A DNA stretch of 64,000 bases from Pseudomonas sp. JUb42 (lineage in GTDB: Bacteria > Pseudomonadota > Gammaproteobacteria > Pseudomonadales > Pseudomonadaceae). The position numbers and the translations under genes are program-made. The notes below the pieces were generated by a model. It had not been told where the DNA came from and searched no databases. It worked only from the letters and a program-made list of their open reading frames with translations. Shown one piece after another: positions 1-9,448 of the stretch; positions within the stretch are counted from its first letter, which is position 1, and each line of letters opens with the position of its first letter. The stretch is taken from assembly GCF_024807945.1 (NCBI RefSeq), contig NZ_JANUFD010000003.1, positions 372,001-436,000 on the forward strand, in the 5' to 3' direction.

Positions 1-68
1 ACGCCAATTTTCTGCGCCATTCCGTAAAGGACGAGAGCCAGATTCAGGATGAATAACCGGAGAGAGAG
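1..68. other. Left-edge leader, no gene assigned
   Basis: These bases precede algC. In other Pseudomonas dut lies upstream, but none of the three forward frames shows the glycine-rich C-terminus typical of Dut, so I do not call a partial gene. A purine-rich GGAGAGAG ribosome binding site sits at about 59-66, just before the first algC start codons. Confidence 0.5.
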
Positions 69-2654
69 TTGGTGAAGGGTAATCAGCGCAAGACCAAGGC
101 AGTAGCGAAACCCGATCACCATCAGCTACCGGCGGCGAGCCTGTCCGGCCTTGTTCGCGGACTGATCCCCGCTGCGCTCGGCCTGGCTGCGGCGGGCGTA
201 CTGGTCTGGCTTGCGTTCGTCGATCCTCTGCATCAGCGCGAACTGGAGCAAGGCTGGGGCAATAGCCAGGCCAGTGCCGTGAGCCTGGCGCTCAAGCAGA
301 TAGGTGCCGACACCCAGGCGGCCGCTGCCAACCCTGCCCTGTTGCAGGACGCCAATACGTCCGCCGCGGCGTTGGCGTCGTTGAAATTTTCGGGCGGTGT
401 TGTTGCTGCGCGAATCAATCCGCCGGGCATGAGTGAGGTCGATAACCAGGCGGCCTTGCCGATCAGCTTCGCCACCCTCGATATGCTCGGCAAGGCGGCT
501 CAGGGCCAGACTGTCGCACCGGAAGCGCGCAAAGTGGGCGAGCGCTGGCTGATCTACAGCGCTGCGCCGCTGCGCACTGCTCCAGGCGCGCCTGTCAGCG
601 GCACGCTGCTGCTGGCATACGATCAGCAGCGTCTGCTCAATGCCTTGCCTGAGATCCCGGCAAGCACCGGTTTCGTGCAGCTGATCCAGCAGTTTGGCGA
701 TGGTCCGGCCCAGGTGCTGGCACAGCGCGGCCAGGCGAATGGCAGTCGCCCGTTGCGTTTCGAAACGGCCTACGCCAACTGGCGGCTGGAATTTACCCCC
801 GGTCCGGTGCTGCAAACCGAGCCGTCCTGGCTGTTTCTGCTGCTGGCGGCGCTGGTTGCACTGGGCGGCGTTGTCCTGGGCCTGCGCTTCAATGAGCGGG
901 CGCTGCATCGGCGCGTTTGCGACGACGCCCGACAACTGGAGCAGATGGTTGCCGAACTCTCCACCGGAAATGCCGTCAAACCCTTCGGTTTGAGCCTTGC
1001 GGCCCTTAATGGCCTGGCTCAGGTACTGGCCCGTTTTTCGCCTGCCAGCAAGCCTGTGGTGCCGACCACGCGCGCAGCGGCAGTCGAGGAGTCCGAGCCT
1101 GTACCCGGCTTTACGGCACACGTTATTTCAGCACCGGGCGAACCCGCCGCCGAGAGCGCCGGGTGGACCGATCCGCTGTTTCAAAATACCGATATTTTCG
1201 ATATCGACTTTCTCGATGAACATCAGGACATCCTGAGCTCGGAGCACTCCCACGCCATGAACAGCACAGTATCCTTTGCCCCCGAATTTCCCGAGACGAT
1301 CTTCCGTGCCTACGACATTCGCGGCGTTGTCGGCGATACGTTGAGCGCTGAAACCGCTTACTGGATCGGCCGCGCCATCGGTGCCCAAAGCCTGGCGCAG
1401 GGCGAGCCGAACGTTTCCGTCGGTCGCGACGGTCGCCTGTCCGGCCCGGAGCTGGTCAGCAAGCTGATCCAGGGCCTGCATGACAGCGGCTGCCATGTCA
1501 GCGACGTCGGTCTGGTGCCGACACCTGCGTTGTACTACGCCGCCAACGTGTTGGCGGGCAAGACCGGCGTCATGCTGACCGGCAGCCACAACCCGAAAGA
1601 CTACAACGGCTTCAAGATCGTCATTGCCGGCGACACCCTGGCCAACGAACAGATCCAGGCCCTGCACGACCGCATCAAGCAGAACAACCTGCCGACTGCC
1701 AAGGGCAGCGTTACCCAGGTCGACATCCTCAAGCCGTATTTCGAGGAAATCACCAAGGACATCGCCCTGGCCCGTCGCCTGAAAGTGGTGGTGGACTGCG
1801 GCAACGGCGCGGCCGGTGTCATCGCGCCGCAACTGATCGAGGCGCTGAACTGCGAGGTCATCCCGCTGTTCTGTGACGTCGACGGCAACTTCCCTAACCA
1901 TCACCCGGATCCGGGCAAGCTGGAAAACCTTGAGGACCTGATCGCCAAGGTCAAGGAAACCGGCGCTGACCTGGGCCTGGCCTTCGACGGCGACGGCGAC
2001 CGCGTAGGTGTCGTGACCAACACCGGCAGCGTCGTATACCCCGACCGCCTGCTGATGTTGTTTGCCCGTGATGTCGTAAAACGTAACCCGGGTGCGGATA
2101 TCATCTTCGACGTGAAATGCACTCGTCGCCTGATCCCGCTGATCCAGGAATACGGTGGCCGTCCGGTGATGTGGAAGACCGGTCATTCGCTGATCAAGAA
2201 GAAGATGAAACAAAGCGGTGCGCTGCTGGCCGGGGAAATGAGCGGCCACATTTTCTTCAAGGAGCGCTGGTTCGGTTTCGACGACGGTATCTACAGCGCC
2301 GCACGCCTGCTGGAAATCCTTAGCCAGGAAACCCTCAGCGCCGAAGAGCTGTTCAAGACCTTCCCGAATGACGTTTCTACGCCTGAGATCAACATCAAGG
2401 TCACTGACATCACCAAGTTCACCATCATCGAGGCTCTGGAGCGCGATGCGCAGTGGGGCAATGCCAACCTGACCAGTATCGACGGTGTTCGCGTCGACTA
2501 CCCGAAAGGCTGGGGTCTGGTTCGTGCTTCCAATACCACGCCGGTACTGGTATTACGCTTTGAAGCCGAGACCGAGGATGAACTGGAACGGATCAAGGAC
2601 GTGTTCCGCACCCAACTGAAGCTCGTTGCACCGGATCTTGAAATACCTTTCTGA
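69..2654 (+). CDS. algC: Phosphomannomutase/phosphoglucomutase AlgC with N-terminal membrane extension
   Basis: The C-terminal 465 residues (from Met397, base 1257) are a standard AlgC, interconverting mannose-6-P/mannose-1-P and glucose-6-P/glucose-1-P for alginate, LPS, Psl and rhamnolipid precursors. Visible are the phosphoserine loop TGSHNP, the metal loop DGDGDR, the sugar loop GEMSGH and the phosphate-binding RASNTTP. Ahead of it are about 396 extra residues: a hydrophobic segment at about 31-51, a roughly 200-residue domain, a second hydrophobic segment at about 253-273, and a Pro/Glu-rich linker. The frame is open from TTG 69 or GTG 72, behind GGAGAGAG. A GGAG at about 1240 lies ahead of the internal ATG 1257, so a short soluble form may also be made. 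The gene is followed by argB after 29 bp. The enzyme call is certain; which start dominates is not. Confidence 0.95.
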   Translation: MVKGNQRKTKAVAKPDHHQLPAASLSGLVRGLIPAALGLAAAGVLVWLAFVDPLHQRELEQGWGNSQASAVSLALKQIGADTQAAAANPALLQDANTSAAALASLKFSGGVVAARINPPGMSEVDNQAALPISFATLDMLGKAAQGQTVAPEARKVGERWLIYSAAPLRTAPGAPVSGTLLLAYDQQRLLNALPEIPASTGFVQLIQQFGDGPAQVLAQRGQANGSRPLRFETAYANWRLEFTPGPVLQTEPSWLFLLLAALVALGGVVLGLRFNERALHRRVCDDARQLEQMVAELSTGNAVKPFGLSLAALNGLAQVLARFSPASKPVVPTTRAAAVEESEPVPGFTAHVISAPGEPAAESAGWTDPLFQNTDIFDIDFLDEHQDILSSEHSHAMNSTVSFAPEFPETIFRAYDIRGVVGDTLSAETAYWIGRAIGAQSLAQGEPNVSVGRDGRLSGPELVSKLIQGLHDSGCHVSDVGLVPTPALYYAANVLAGKTGVMLTGSHNPKDYNGFKIVIAGDTLANEQIQALHDRIKQNNLPTAKGSVTQVDILKPYFEEITKDIALARRLKVVVDCGNGAAGVIAPQLIEALNCEVIPLFCDVDGNFPNHHPDPGKLENLEDLIAKVKETGADLGLAFDGDGDRVGVVTNTGSVVYPDRLLMLFARDVVKRNPGADIIFDVKCTRRLIPLIQEYGGRPVMWKTGHSLIKKKMKQSGALLAGEMSGHIFFKERWFGFDDGIYSAARLLEILSQETLSAEELFKTFPNDVSTPEINIKVTDITKFTIIEALERDAQWGNANLTSIDGVRVDYPKGWGLVRASNTTPVLVLRFEAETEDELERIKDVFRTQLKLVAPDLEIPF

Positions 2655-2683
2655 TTGATTTGTTTTTTTGACTGGAGCCCTGA

Positions 2684-3589
<906 letters not shown>

Positions 3590-3604
3590 TTCGGTTGGCT
3601 GAAT

Positions 3605-3646
3605 GAAAAAGACCTCACCGGTTTTGCCGGTGAGGTCTTTTTTTTG
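3605..3646. terminator. Bidirectional intrinsic terminator between argB and the DUF4124 gene
   Basis: An 11-bp perfect stem (GACCTCACCGG and its complement) with a 5-base loop is preceded by a run of A and followed by eight T. It can terminate argB on the plus strand, and on the minus strand the DUF4124/pyrE transcripts. Confidence 0.93.
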
Positions 3647-3715
3647 CTCGACGCCATCGCCCAATCAAAAACAGGCCTACAAAAATCCGTTCCAGCGTAA
3701 GGCACGTTTTATCAG

Positions 3716-4321
3716 CTACTGCTGCGTGAGTTTCTGCACCCGGCTTCGATCCACCGCAAAGCTGGCCTCGGCCTGCTTGCGAGCCGCCTGATAGCGGGCG
3801 ATATCGGCCTGCAGGGCTTGCTGACGTTCGCGCAGGTCATTGAGCTGATCGAGCAACTGCTGTTGCACCGGACGCCCGGCCCGTTCTTGATCGGCTGCCT
3901 GGCTTTGCAGGCTGCTCTGCTGGTTGGTGACGCCCTTGAGGTTGCCCTGGGTCATGTTGACCAGGCCATCCAGCTCGGCCAGCTTGCGCGCCTTGGCACG
4001 GTCAACATCATCAACGTTGCTGTACAGGTGCAGCAGTTGCGCGTCGGCACTGGCCTGTATCTTGGCTGCCTCGGCTGCGCGGATCTCTTCGGGCGTCGGC
4101 GCCGGTGGCACGACCTGTACCACGCGACCCCGTTGATTGAGCACTTCGTAGCCTTTGCCCGAATACTCGGGCGGCACGCCTTGGCGGTCCAGCACGGTGA
4201 CGCCCTTGTCATCGATATATCGATACAACAGGACTTCCGGTGCCTTTTCTTCCGCCCAGGCCCCCAGTGACGAGCACAGGCCCAACGAAAGAGACAGGCC
4301 GATGACGCTCAATCTACGCAT
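3716..4321 (-). CDS. DUF4124 domain-containing periplasmic protein
   Basis: A 201-residue exported protein of unknown function. Residues 1-23 form a clear signal peptide (RR, hydrophobic core, AWA end). Residues about 28-70 match the DUF4124 pattern seen in Pseudomonas, a short beta domain with YRYIDDKG and a GYEVLNQRG segment. The remainder, from about residue 75, is Ala/Gln/Arg-rich and heptad-like, consistent with a long coiled coil. It starts 23 bp downstream of pyrE on the same strand and could be co-transcribed with it. No enzymatic motif is visible. Confidence 0.85.
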   Translation of the reverse strand: MRRLSVIGLSLSLGLCSSLGAWAEEKAPEVLLYRYIDDKGVTVLDRQGVPPEYSGKGYEVLNQRGRVVQVVPPAPTPEEIRAAEAAKIQASADAQLLHLYSNVDDVDRAKARKLAELDGLVNMTQGNLKGVTNQQSSLQSQAADQERAGRPVQQQLLDQLNDLRERQQALQADIARYQAARKQAEASFAVDRSRVQKLTQQ

Positions 4322-4344
4322 AAGAACCCCAGAGCGTTACAGAC

Positions 4345-4986
4345 TTAGATCCCGTATTGCGCCCGATAGGCCTCAACGGCAGGAAGGTGTTGCTTCAATT
4401 GTGGATCATCGGCCAGGAATTGCAGTACTTGAGTCAGCGACACGATGCTGATGACCGGGATGCCGAAGTCACGTTCGACTTCCTGGATGGCTGACAGCTC
4501 GCCGTTGCCGCGTTCCTGGCGATTGAGCGCGATCAGCACGCCAGCGGCGGTTGCGCCCTGGTCATTGATGATCTGCATGACTTCACGAATCGCAGTGCCT
4601 GCAGTAATCACGTCATCAATGATCAGCACATTGCCGCTCAATGGTGCGCCGACCAAGCTGCCGCCTTCGCCGTGGGCCTTGGCTTCCTTGCGGTTGAAAC
4701 ACCAGGGTGTATCGACCTGATGCTGTTCCGCCAAAGCCACGGCCGTCGCGGCCGCCAGGGGAATGCCCTTGTAGGCCGGGCCGAACAGGACATCGAAGGA
4801 AATACCGCTTTCAACCACGGCGGCCGCATAAAAGCGACCCAGTTGTGCCAGTGCAGAACCACTGTTGAACAAGCCGGCATTGAAGAAGTAAGGGCTGGTG
4901 CGCCCGGACTTGAGAGTGAACTCACCGAAGCGCAAAACGCCGCGATCGATGGCAAAACGGATGAAATCGCGCTGATACGCTTGCAT
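4345..4986 (-). CDS. pyrE: Orotate phosphoribosyltransferase
   Basis: Joins orotate and PRPP to give orotidine 5'-phosphate, the fifth step of de novo pyrimidine synthesis. The 213-residue protein has the PRPP-binding signature [12 protein letters not shown] at 121-132 and the flexible-loop [12 protein letters not shown] at about 98-109. I start at ATG 4986 (MQAYQRDF), as in other Pseudomonas PyrE, rather than the upstream GTG-type codon that adds seven residues. It is divergent from crc with about 80 bp between them. Confidence 0.96.
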   Translation of the reverse strand: MQAYQRDFIRFAIDRGVLRFGEFTLKSGRTSPYFFNAGLFNSGSALAQLGRFYAAAVVESGISFDVLFGPAYKGIPLAAATAVALAEQHQVDTPWCFNRKEAKAHGEGGSLVGAPLSGNVLIIDDVITAGTAIREVMQIINDQGATAAGVLIALNRQERGNGELSAIQEVERDFGIPVISIVSLTQVLQFLADDPQLKQHLPAVEAYRAQYGI

Positions 4987-5068
4987 GAAAAAAGTCCCGG
5001 ATAGCACGGATTTAGCTAATTAGGTAGAGCTCGGGTATCATACACGCACGTGATTTTTGGGGCCATTT

Positions 5069-5848
5069 ATGCGGATCATCAGTGTGAACGTAAATGGCAT
5101 TCAAGCCGCAGTCGAGCGTGGTTTGCTCAGTTGGCTGCAGGCTCAGAATGCCGACGTCATCTGTCTTCAGGACACCCGCGCCTCCGCCTTTGAACTGGAC
5201 GACCCAGCCTTCCAACTGGACGGCTACTTCCTTTATGCCTGCGAGGCTGAAGTTCCCGCACAAGGTGGCGTGGCGCTTTACTCTCGGTTGCAGCCAAAGG
5301 CGGTTATCAGCGGCCTGGGCTTTGAAACAGCCGACCGTTACGGGCGTTACCTGCAAGCAGATTTTGACAAGCTCAGTATTGCAACGTTGTTGTTGCCGTC
5401 GGGTATGAACGGTGACGAAGACTTGAATCAGAAATTCAAGTTGATGGACGACTTCGGCAAATATCTGGACAAGCAACGGCGTAAACGTCGCGAGTACATT
5501 TATTGTGGCTCGCTGTATGTTGCGCAGCAGAAGCTCGACATCAAGAACTGGCGTGACAGCCAGCAGTCTCCGGGCTTCCTGGCGCCGGAACGTGCCTGGA
5601 TGGACGAGATTGTCGGCAATATGGGTTATGTCGATGCCTTGCGCGAAGTCAGTCGTGAAGGCGATCAGTACAGCTGGTGGCCGGACAACGAACAGGCTGA
5701 AATGCTCAACCTGGGTTGGCGCTTCGACTATCAGTTGTTGACCCCGGGCCTGCGTCGCTTCGTACGCAGCGCGCGTCTGCCGCGTCAGCCGCGTTTTTCG
5801 CAGCATGCGCCGCTGATTGTGGATTATGACTGGACGTTGACTATCTGA
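5069..5848 (+). CDS. crc: Catabolite repression control protein Crc
   Basis: Crc is the Pseudomonas co-repressor that, with Hfq, binds A-rich AANAANAA sites near start codons of catabolic and transport mRNAs and blocks their translation; the sRNAs CrcZ/CrcY relieve this. The 259-residue protein is an exonuclease III/EEP-fold family member that in known Crc has no nuclease activity. Its sequence from MRIISVNVNGIQA to HAPLIVDYDW follows P. aeruginosa Crc throughout as I recall it. Start ATG 5069; a further-upstream TTG in frame is not supported. The gene is monocistronic, with a terminator straight after it. Confidence 0.97.
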   Translation: MRIISVNVNGIQAAVERGLLSWLQAQNADVICLQDTRASAFELDDPAFQLDGYFLYACEAEVPAQGGVALYSRLQPKAVISGLGFETADRYGRYLQADFDKLSIATLLLPSGMNGDEDLNQKFKLMDDFGKYLDKQRRKRREYIYCGSLYVAQQKLDIKNWRDSQQSPGFLAPERAWMDEIVGNMGYVDALREVSREGDQYSWWPDNEQAEMLNLGWRFDYQLLTPGLRRFVRSARLPRQPRFSQHAPLIVDYDWTLTI

Positions 5849-5864
5849 TTGCAGATACCGCCCA

Positions 5865-5895
5865 CAAAAAAGCCGACGTTGAGTCGGCTTTTTTA
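5865..5895 (+). terminator. Intrinsic terminator of crc
   Basis: AAAAAAGCCGAC, a GTTGA loop and the perfectly complementary GTCGGCTTTTTT form a 12-bp stem with U-tract, 16 bp after the crc stop codon. Confidence 0.92.
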
Positions 5896-5905
5896 TGTCT
5901 GCGGT

Positions 5906-5995
5906 CGTTGGAGCGAGGCTTGCCCGCGAATCGAGCGACTCGGTACATCAGGCATACCGGGTAGAGATTTTTCGCGGGCAAGCCTCGCTCCAACG
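5906..5995. repeat. REP/BIME inverted pair (GAGCGAGGCTTGCCCGCGAA family)
   Basis: Two exact 25-base arms in inverted orientation (5906-5930 and 5971-5995) flank a 40-base spacer. The same family recurs at 31535-31628. It sits between crc and the convergent DUF4870 gene. Confidence 0.9.
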
Positions 5996-6005
5996 GATCA
6001 GAGAT

Positions 6006-6374
6006 CTACTTAACCGGCCGCCAGCAAAACGGATAGCGATACGACAAACCGTCATTGGCCTTGATCGCTGCAATGATGGTCAGCACGGTCGCGCCGATGC
6101 CGATCAGCAACAACAGCGGGAAGCCGATGATTACCACGATCAGCATGATGCTGACGGCGATGGCCAGGGACGCAGTGATCTGGAAATTCAGGGCTTCCTT
6201 GCCCTGGGCATCAATAAAAGGATCGGTCTCCTTTTTCATCTGCCACAGAATCAGTGGCCCGATCAGGTTGCCGAACGGCAGGACCAGGCCGAGGAAGGCA
6301 GCCAGGTGACAGAACATCGCCCATTGACGGATTTCCGCGCTGGGTTGGGGTATCGGCGTTTGGCTGTCACTCAT
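6006..6374 (-). CDS. DUF4870 domain-containing membrane protein
   Basis: A 122-residue integral membrane protein of unknown function. It begins with a polar stretch (MSDSQTPIPQPSAEIRQW), followed by hydrophobic segments at about 28-50 and a long hydrophobic stretch at about 68-110 that probably forms two helices, with the family-typical LPFGNLIGPLILW and GKEALNFQIT motifs. It lies 26 bp downstream of rph on the same strand, an arrangement shared by other Pseudomonas, so it may be read from the rph transcript. Confidence 0.85.
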   Translation of the reverse strand: MSDSQTPIPQPSAEIRQWAMFCHLAAFLGLVLPFGNLIGPLILWQMKKETDPFIDAQGKEALNFQITASLAIAVSIMLIVVIIGFPLLLLIGIGATVLTIIAAIKANDGLSYRYPFCWRPVK

Positions 6375-6400
6375 TACTGCAACTCCCTGCGTGCATTGAT

Positions 6401-7123
6401 TCAGTCGGCCAGTGCGGCTTGTTGCAGCTCGAAAATCTCGTTCATGCCTTTTTGTGCCAGAGCCAGCATCGCGTTCAGGTCCGCAGGCTGGAACGGCGCG
6501 CCTTCAGCGGTGCCCTGGACTTCAATGAAGCCGCCAGTGCTGGTCATTACGACGTTGAGGTCGGTCTCGGCAGCCGAGTCTTCCAGGTAGTCCAGGTCCA
6601 GGACCGGCTCACCCTGATACATACCCACCGAAACGGCGGCGATCATTTGCTTGAGCGGGTCGCCGCCTTTGAGGCCGCCACGTTTCTTGATCACTTTCAG
6701 CGCGTCGACCAGGGCCACCATGGCGCCAGTGATGGAGGCGGTGCGGGTGCCGCCATCGGCCTGGATCACATCGCAATCGATGTACAGGGTGATATCGCCC
6801 AGCTTGGACATGTCCAGTGCTGCGCGCAGGGAGCGGCCGATCAGGCGCTGGATTTCCAGCGTACGCCCGCCTTGCTTGCCACGGCTGGCTTCGCGCTGGT
6901 TACGCTCGCCGGTAGCGCGGGGCAGCATGCCGTATTCCGCAGTCAACCAGCCCTGGCCCTGGCCCTTGAGGAAACGCGGAACGCCGTTTTCGACGCTGAC
7001 CGTGCAGATGACTTTGGTGTCACCGAACTCGACCAGTACGGAACCCTCGGCGTGTTTGGTGTAGTTGCGGGTGATGCGGATCGAGCGGAGCTGATCGGCG
7101 GCGCGACCACTTGGACGTTTCAT
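6401..7123 (-). CDS. rph: Ribonuclease PH
   Basis: A phosphorolytic 3'-5' exoribonuclease that trims tRNA 3' ends and degrades structured RNA, acting as a hexamer. The 240-residue protein begins [13 protein letters not shown] and contains the family motifs [27 protein letters not shown] and [16 protein letters not shown] with the catalytic and phosphate-site residues. I start at ATG 7123; upstream codons in the same frame extend into low-homology sequence. It is divergent from yicC. Confidence 0.96.
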   Translation of the reverse strand: MKRPSGRAADQLRSIRITRNYTKHAEGSVLVEFGDTKVICTVSVENGVPRFLKGQGQGWLTAEYGMLPRATGERNQREASRGKQGGRTLEIQRLIGRSLRAALDMSKLGDITLYIDCDVIQADGGTRTASITGAMVALVDALKVIKKRGGLKGGDPLKQMIAAVSVGMYQGEPVLDLDYLEDSAAETDLNVVMTSTGGFIEVQGTAEGAPFQPADLNAMLALAQKGMNEIFELQQAALAD

Positions 7124-7495
7124 CTGGGATACCTGTACTGGGACGGAAAACTGCCGACCATTATAGGGGCGGATGCTGTTACAGCGCGAGCCACGGGCTG
7201 TGCGGCGGTATGTCTGAACCGGCATCAAGCCCCAGGGTCACAACCTTTATAGGGCATCTCTAAAAGTCGGCGACTTGGTTTCATTTTGTTGCCGAAGCTC
7301 AATAACGGGGCTTTGCGGTGTGTTTTCGAGCTGGCAGACGCGACCATGACTTATCTGTCGCACTGTCGGATTGGGAGCCTGTGCCGCTCTGCGCTACAAT
7401 CCTGCGCCTTCGCAGCCTGTCAGCTATTCATGACGTTCAATCGGCAAGGCATCGCCTGCGGCAGCGCTCTTAAACGCATTCAAGAGGGACTTCCC

Positions 7496-8359
7496 ATGGT
7501 GCACAGCATGACGGCTTTTGCCCGAGTAGAACGGGCAGGCGTTCAAGGCACACTGAGCTGGGAGCTACGCTCGGTCAATCATCGCTACCTCGAACCGCAC
7601 CTGCGGCTGCCGGAATCGTTTCGCGATCTCGAAGGTGCCGTGCGCGAGGCGCTGCGCCAGGGGTTGTCCCGGGGCAAGGTCGAATGCACCCTGCGCTTTA
7701 CTGAAGAAACCGCAGGCAAGCCGTTGCAGGTCGATCGCGAGCGCGCCACGCAACTGGTGGCGGCGGCGGAAATCGTCGCCAGCCTGATCAAGCAGCCAGC
7801 CGGGCTCAACCCGCTGGAAGTGCTGGCCTGGCCAGGCGTTCTGGTAGCTGATGCCAGCGATCCCCAGGCCCTGAATGTCGAGGCGATGGAGCTGTTCAAC
7901 GATGCGCTGACCGAACTCAAGCTCGGTCGTGGTCGTGAAGGCGCCGATCTGGCTAAACTTCTCGACGAACGGTTGGTTTCGATCTCGGCAGAGGTCGCTA
8001 CCTTGCGTACCCTCGTGCCGCAGATGCTGGCGGCTCAGCGGCAGAAAGTGCTGGATCGTTTTGCCGACATGAAGGCCGAGCTCGATCCGCTGCGCCTTGA
8101 GCAGGAAATGGTCCTGCTGGCGCAGAAAAGCGATGTTGCCGAAGAGCTTGATCGCCTGAGCACCCATGTCACCGAGGTGCGCCGGGTGCTCAAGGCAGGC
8201 GGGCAAGCCGGGCGTCGCCTGGATTTCCTGATGCAAGAGCTCAACCGCGAAGCCAATACACTAGGCTCCAAAGCCTTCGACCCGCGCAGCACCCAGGCTG
8301 CGGTCAACCTCAAGGTGTTGATCGAGCAGATGCGTGAACAAGTGCAGAACATTGAGTAA
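7496..8359 (+). CDS. yicC: YicC family endoribonuclease
   Basis: Members of this family cleave RNA endonucleolytically and in E. coli YicC promotes decay of the sRNA RyhB. The 287-residue protein has the family start MVHSMTAFARVE, the SVNHRYLEP motif at about residue 26-34 and the C-terminal DUF1732 block ending NLKVLIEQMREQVQNIE. Start ATG 7496 is preceded by AAGAGGGA; the open frame extends 70 codons further upstream without family similarity. gmk follows after 12 bp, the usual pairing. Confidence 0.95.
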   Translation: MVHSMTAFARVERAGVQGTLSWELRSVNHRYLEPHLRLPESFRDLEGAVREALRQGLSRGKVECTLRFTEETAGKPLQVDRERATQLVAAAEIVASLIKQPAGLNPLEVLAWPGVLVADASDPQALNVEAMELFNDALTELKLGRGREGADLAKLLDERLVSISAEVATLRTLVPQMLAAQRQKVLDRFADMKAELDPLRLEQEMVLLAQKSDVAEELDRLSTHVTEVRRVLKAGGQAGRRLDFLMQELNREANTLGSKAFDPRSTQAAVNLKVLIEQMREQVQNIE

Positions 8360-8992
<633 letters not shown>

Positions 8993-9036
8993 ACCTGCTG
9001 AAGCTTGCGAAAACCCGACCGCTTGTGGCTTGCCGC

Positions 9037-9066
9037 TTGAAGCTTGCACCTGTCCGCTTGTAAACT
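9037..9066 (+). promoter_or_regulatory. Candidate sigma-70 promoter for rpoZ-spoT
   Basis: TTGAAG at 9037-9042 and TAAACT at 9061-9066 are 18 bp apart, 59 bp ahead of the rpoZ ATG. The match to TTGACA/TATAAT is partial; no other candidate in the gmk-rpoZ gap is better. Confidence 0.4.
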
Positions 9067-9124
9067 ATCGAGTCCGCTCGCCCATCCGGGCATCGCGCAT
9101 CCGCATTTGCTACGAGGAATACCC

Positions 9125-9388
9125 ATGGCCCGCGTAACCGTTGAAGACTGCCTGGAACACGTCGATAACCGCTTTGAGCTGGTCATGCTCTCTACCAAGC
9201 GTGCTCGTCAACTGGCAACCGGCGGCAAAGAACCAAAGCTGGCGTGGGAAAATGACAAGCCTACCGTTATGGCGCTGCGCGAAATCGCTGCTGGCCTGAT
9301 GGATTACGCTGTAATCGCAGAAGCTGAAATCGTTGAAGATGAACCATTGTTCGCGGCGTTCGAGGACGAGTCCAACGAGGCTCTCTAA
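9125..9388 (+). CDS. rpoZ: RNA polymerase omega subunit
   Basis: The 87-residue omega subunit helps assemble RNA polymerase by chaperoning beta-prime, and in other bacteria forms part of a ppGpp site. The sequence begins [20 protein letters not shown], with the conserved KRARQL and [11 protein letters not shown] motifs. ATG 9125 is preceded by ACGAGGAA; an upstream in-frame ATG at 9044 would add 27 residues without similarity. spoT begins 60 bp downstream. Confidence 0.96.
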   Translation: MARVTVEDCLEHVDNRFELVMLSTKRARQLATGGKEPKLAWENDKPTVMALREIAAGLMDYAVIAEAEIVEDEPLFAAFEDESNEAL

Positions 9389-9448
9389 GCCTATGCCGTG
9401 TCGACGTAGTACGGCGCAGAGCACAAGCCATCGGCAAGGAGTCTTATC

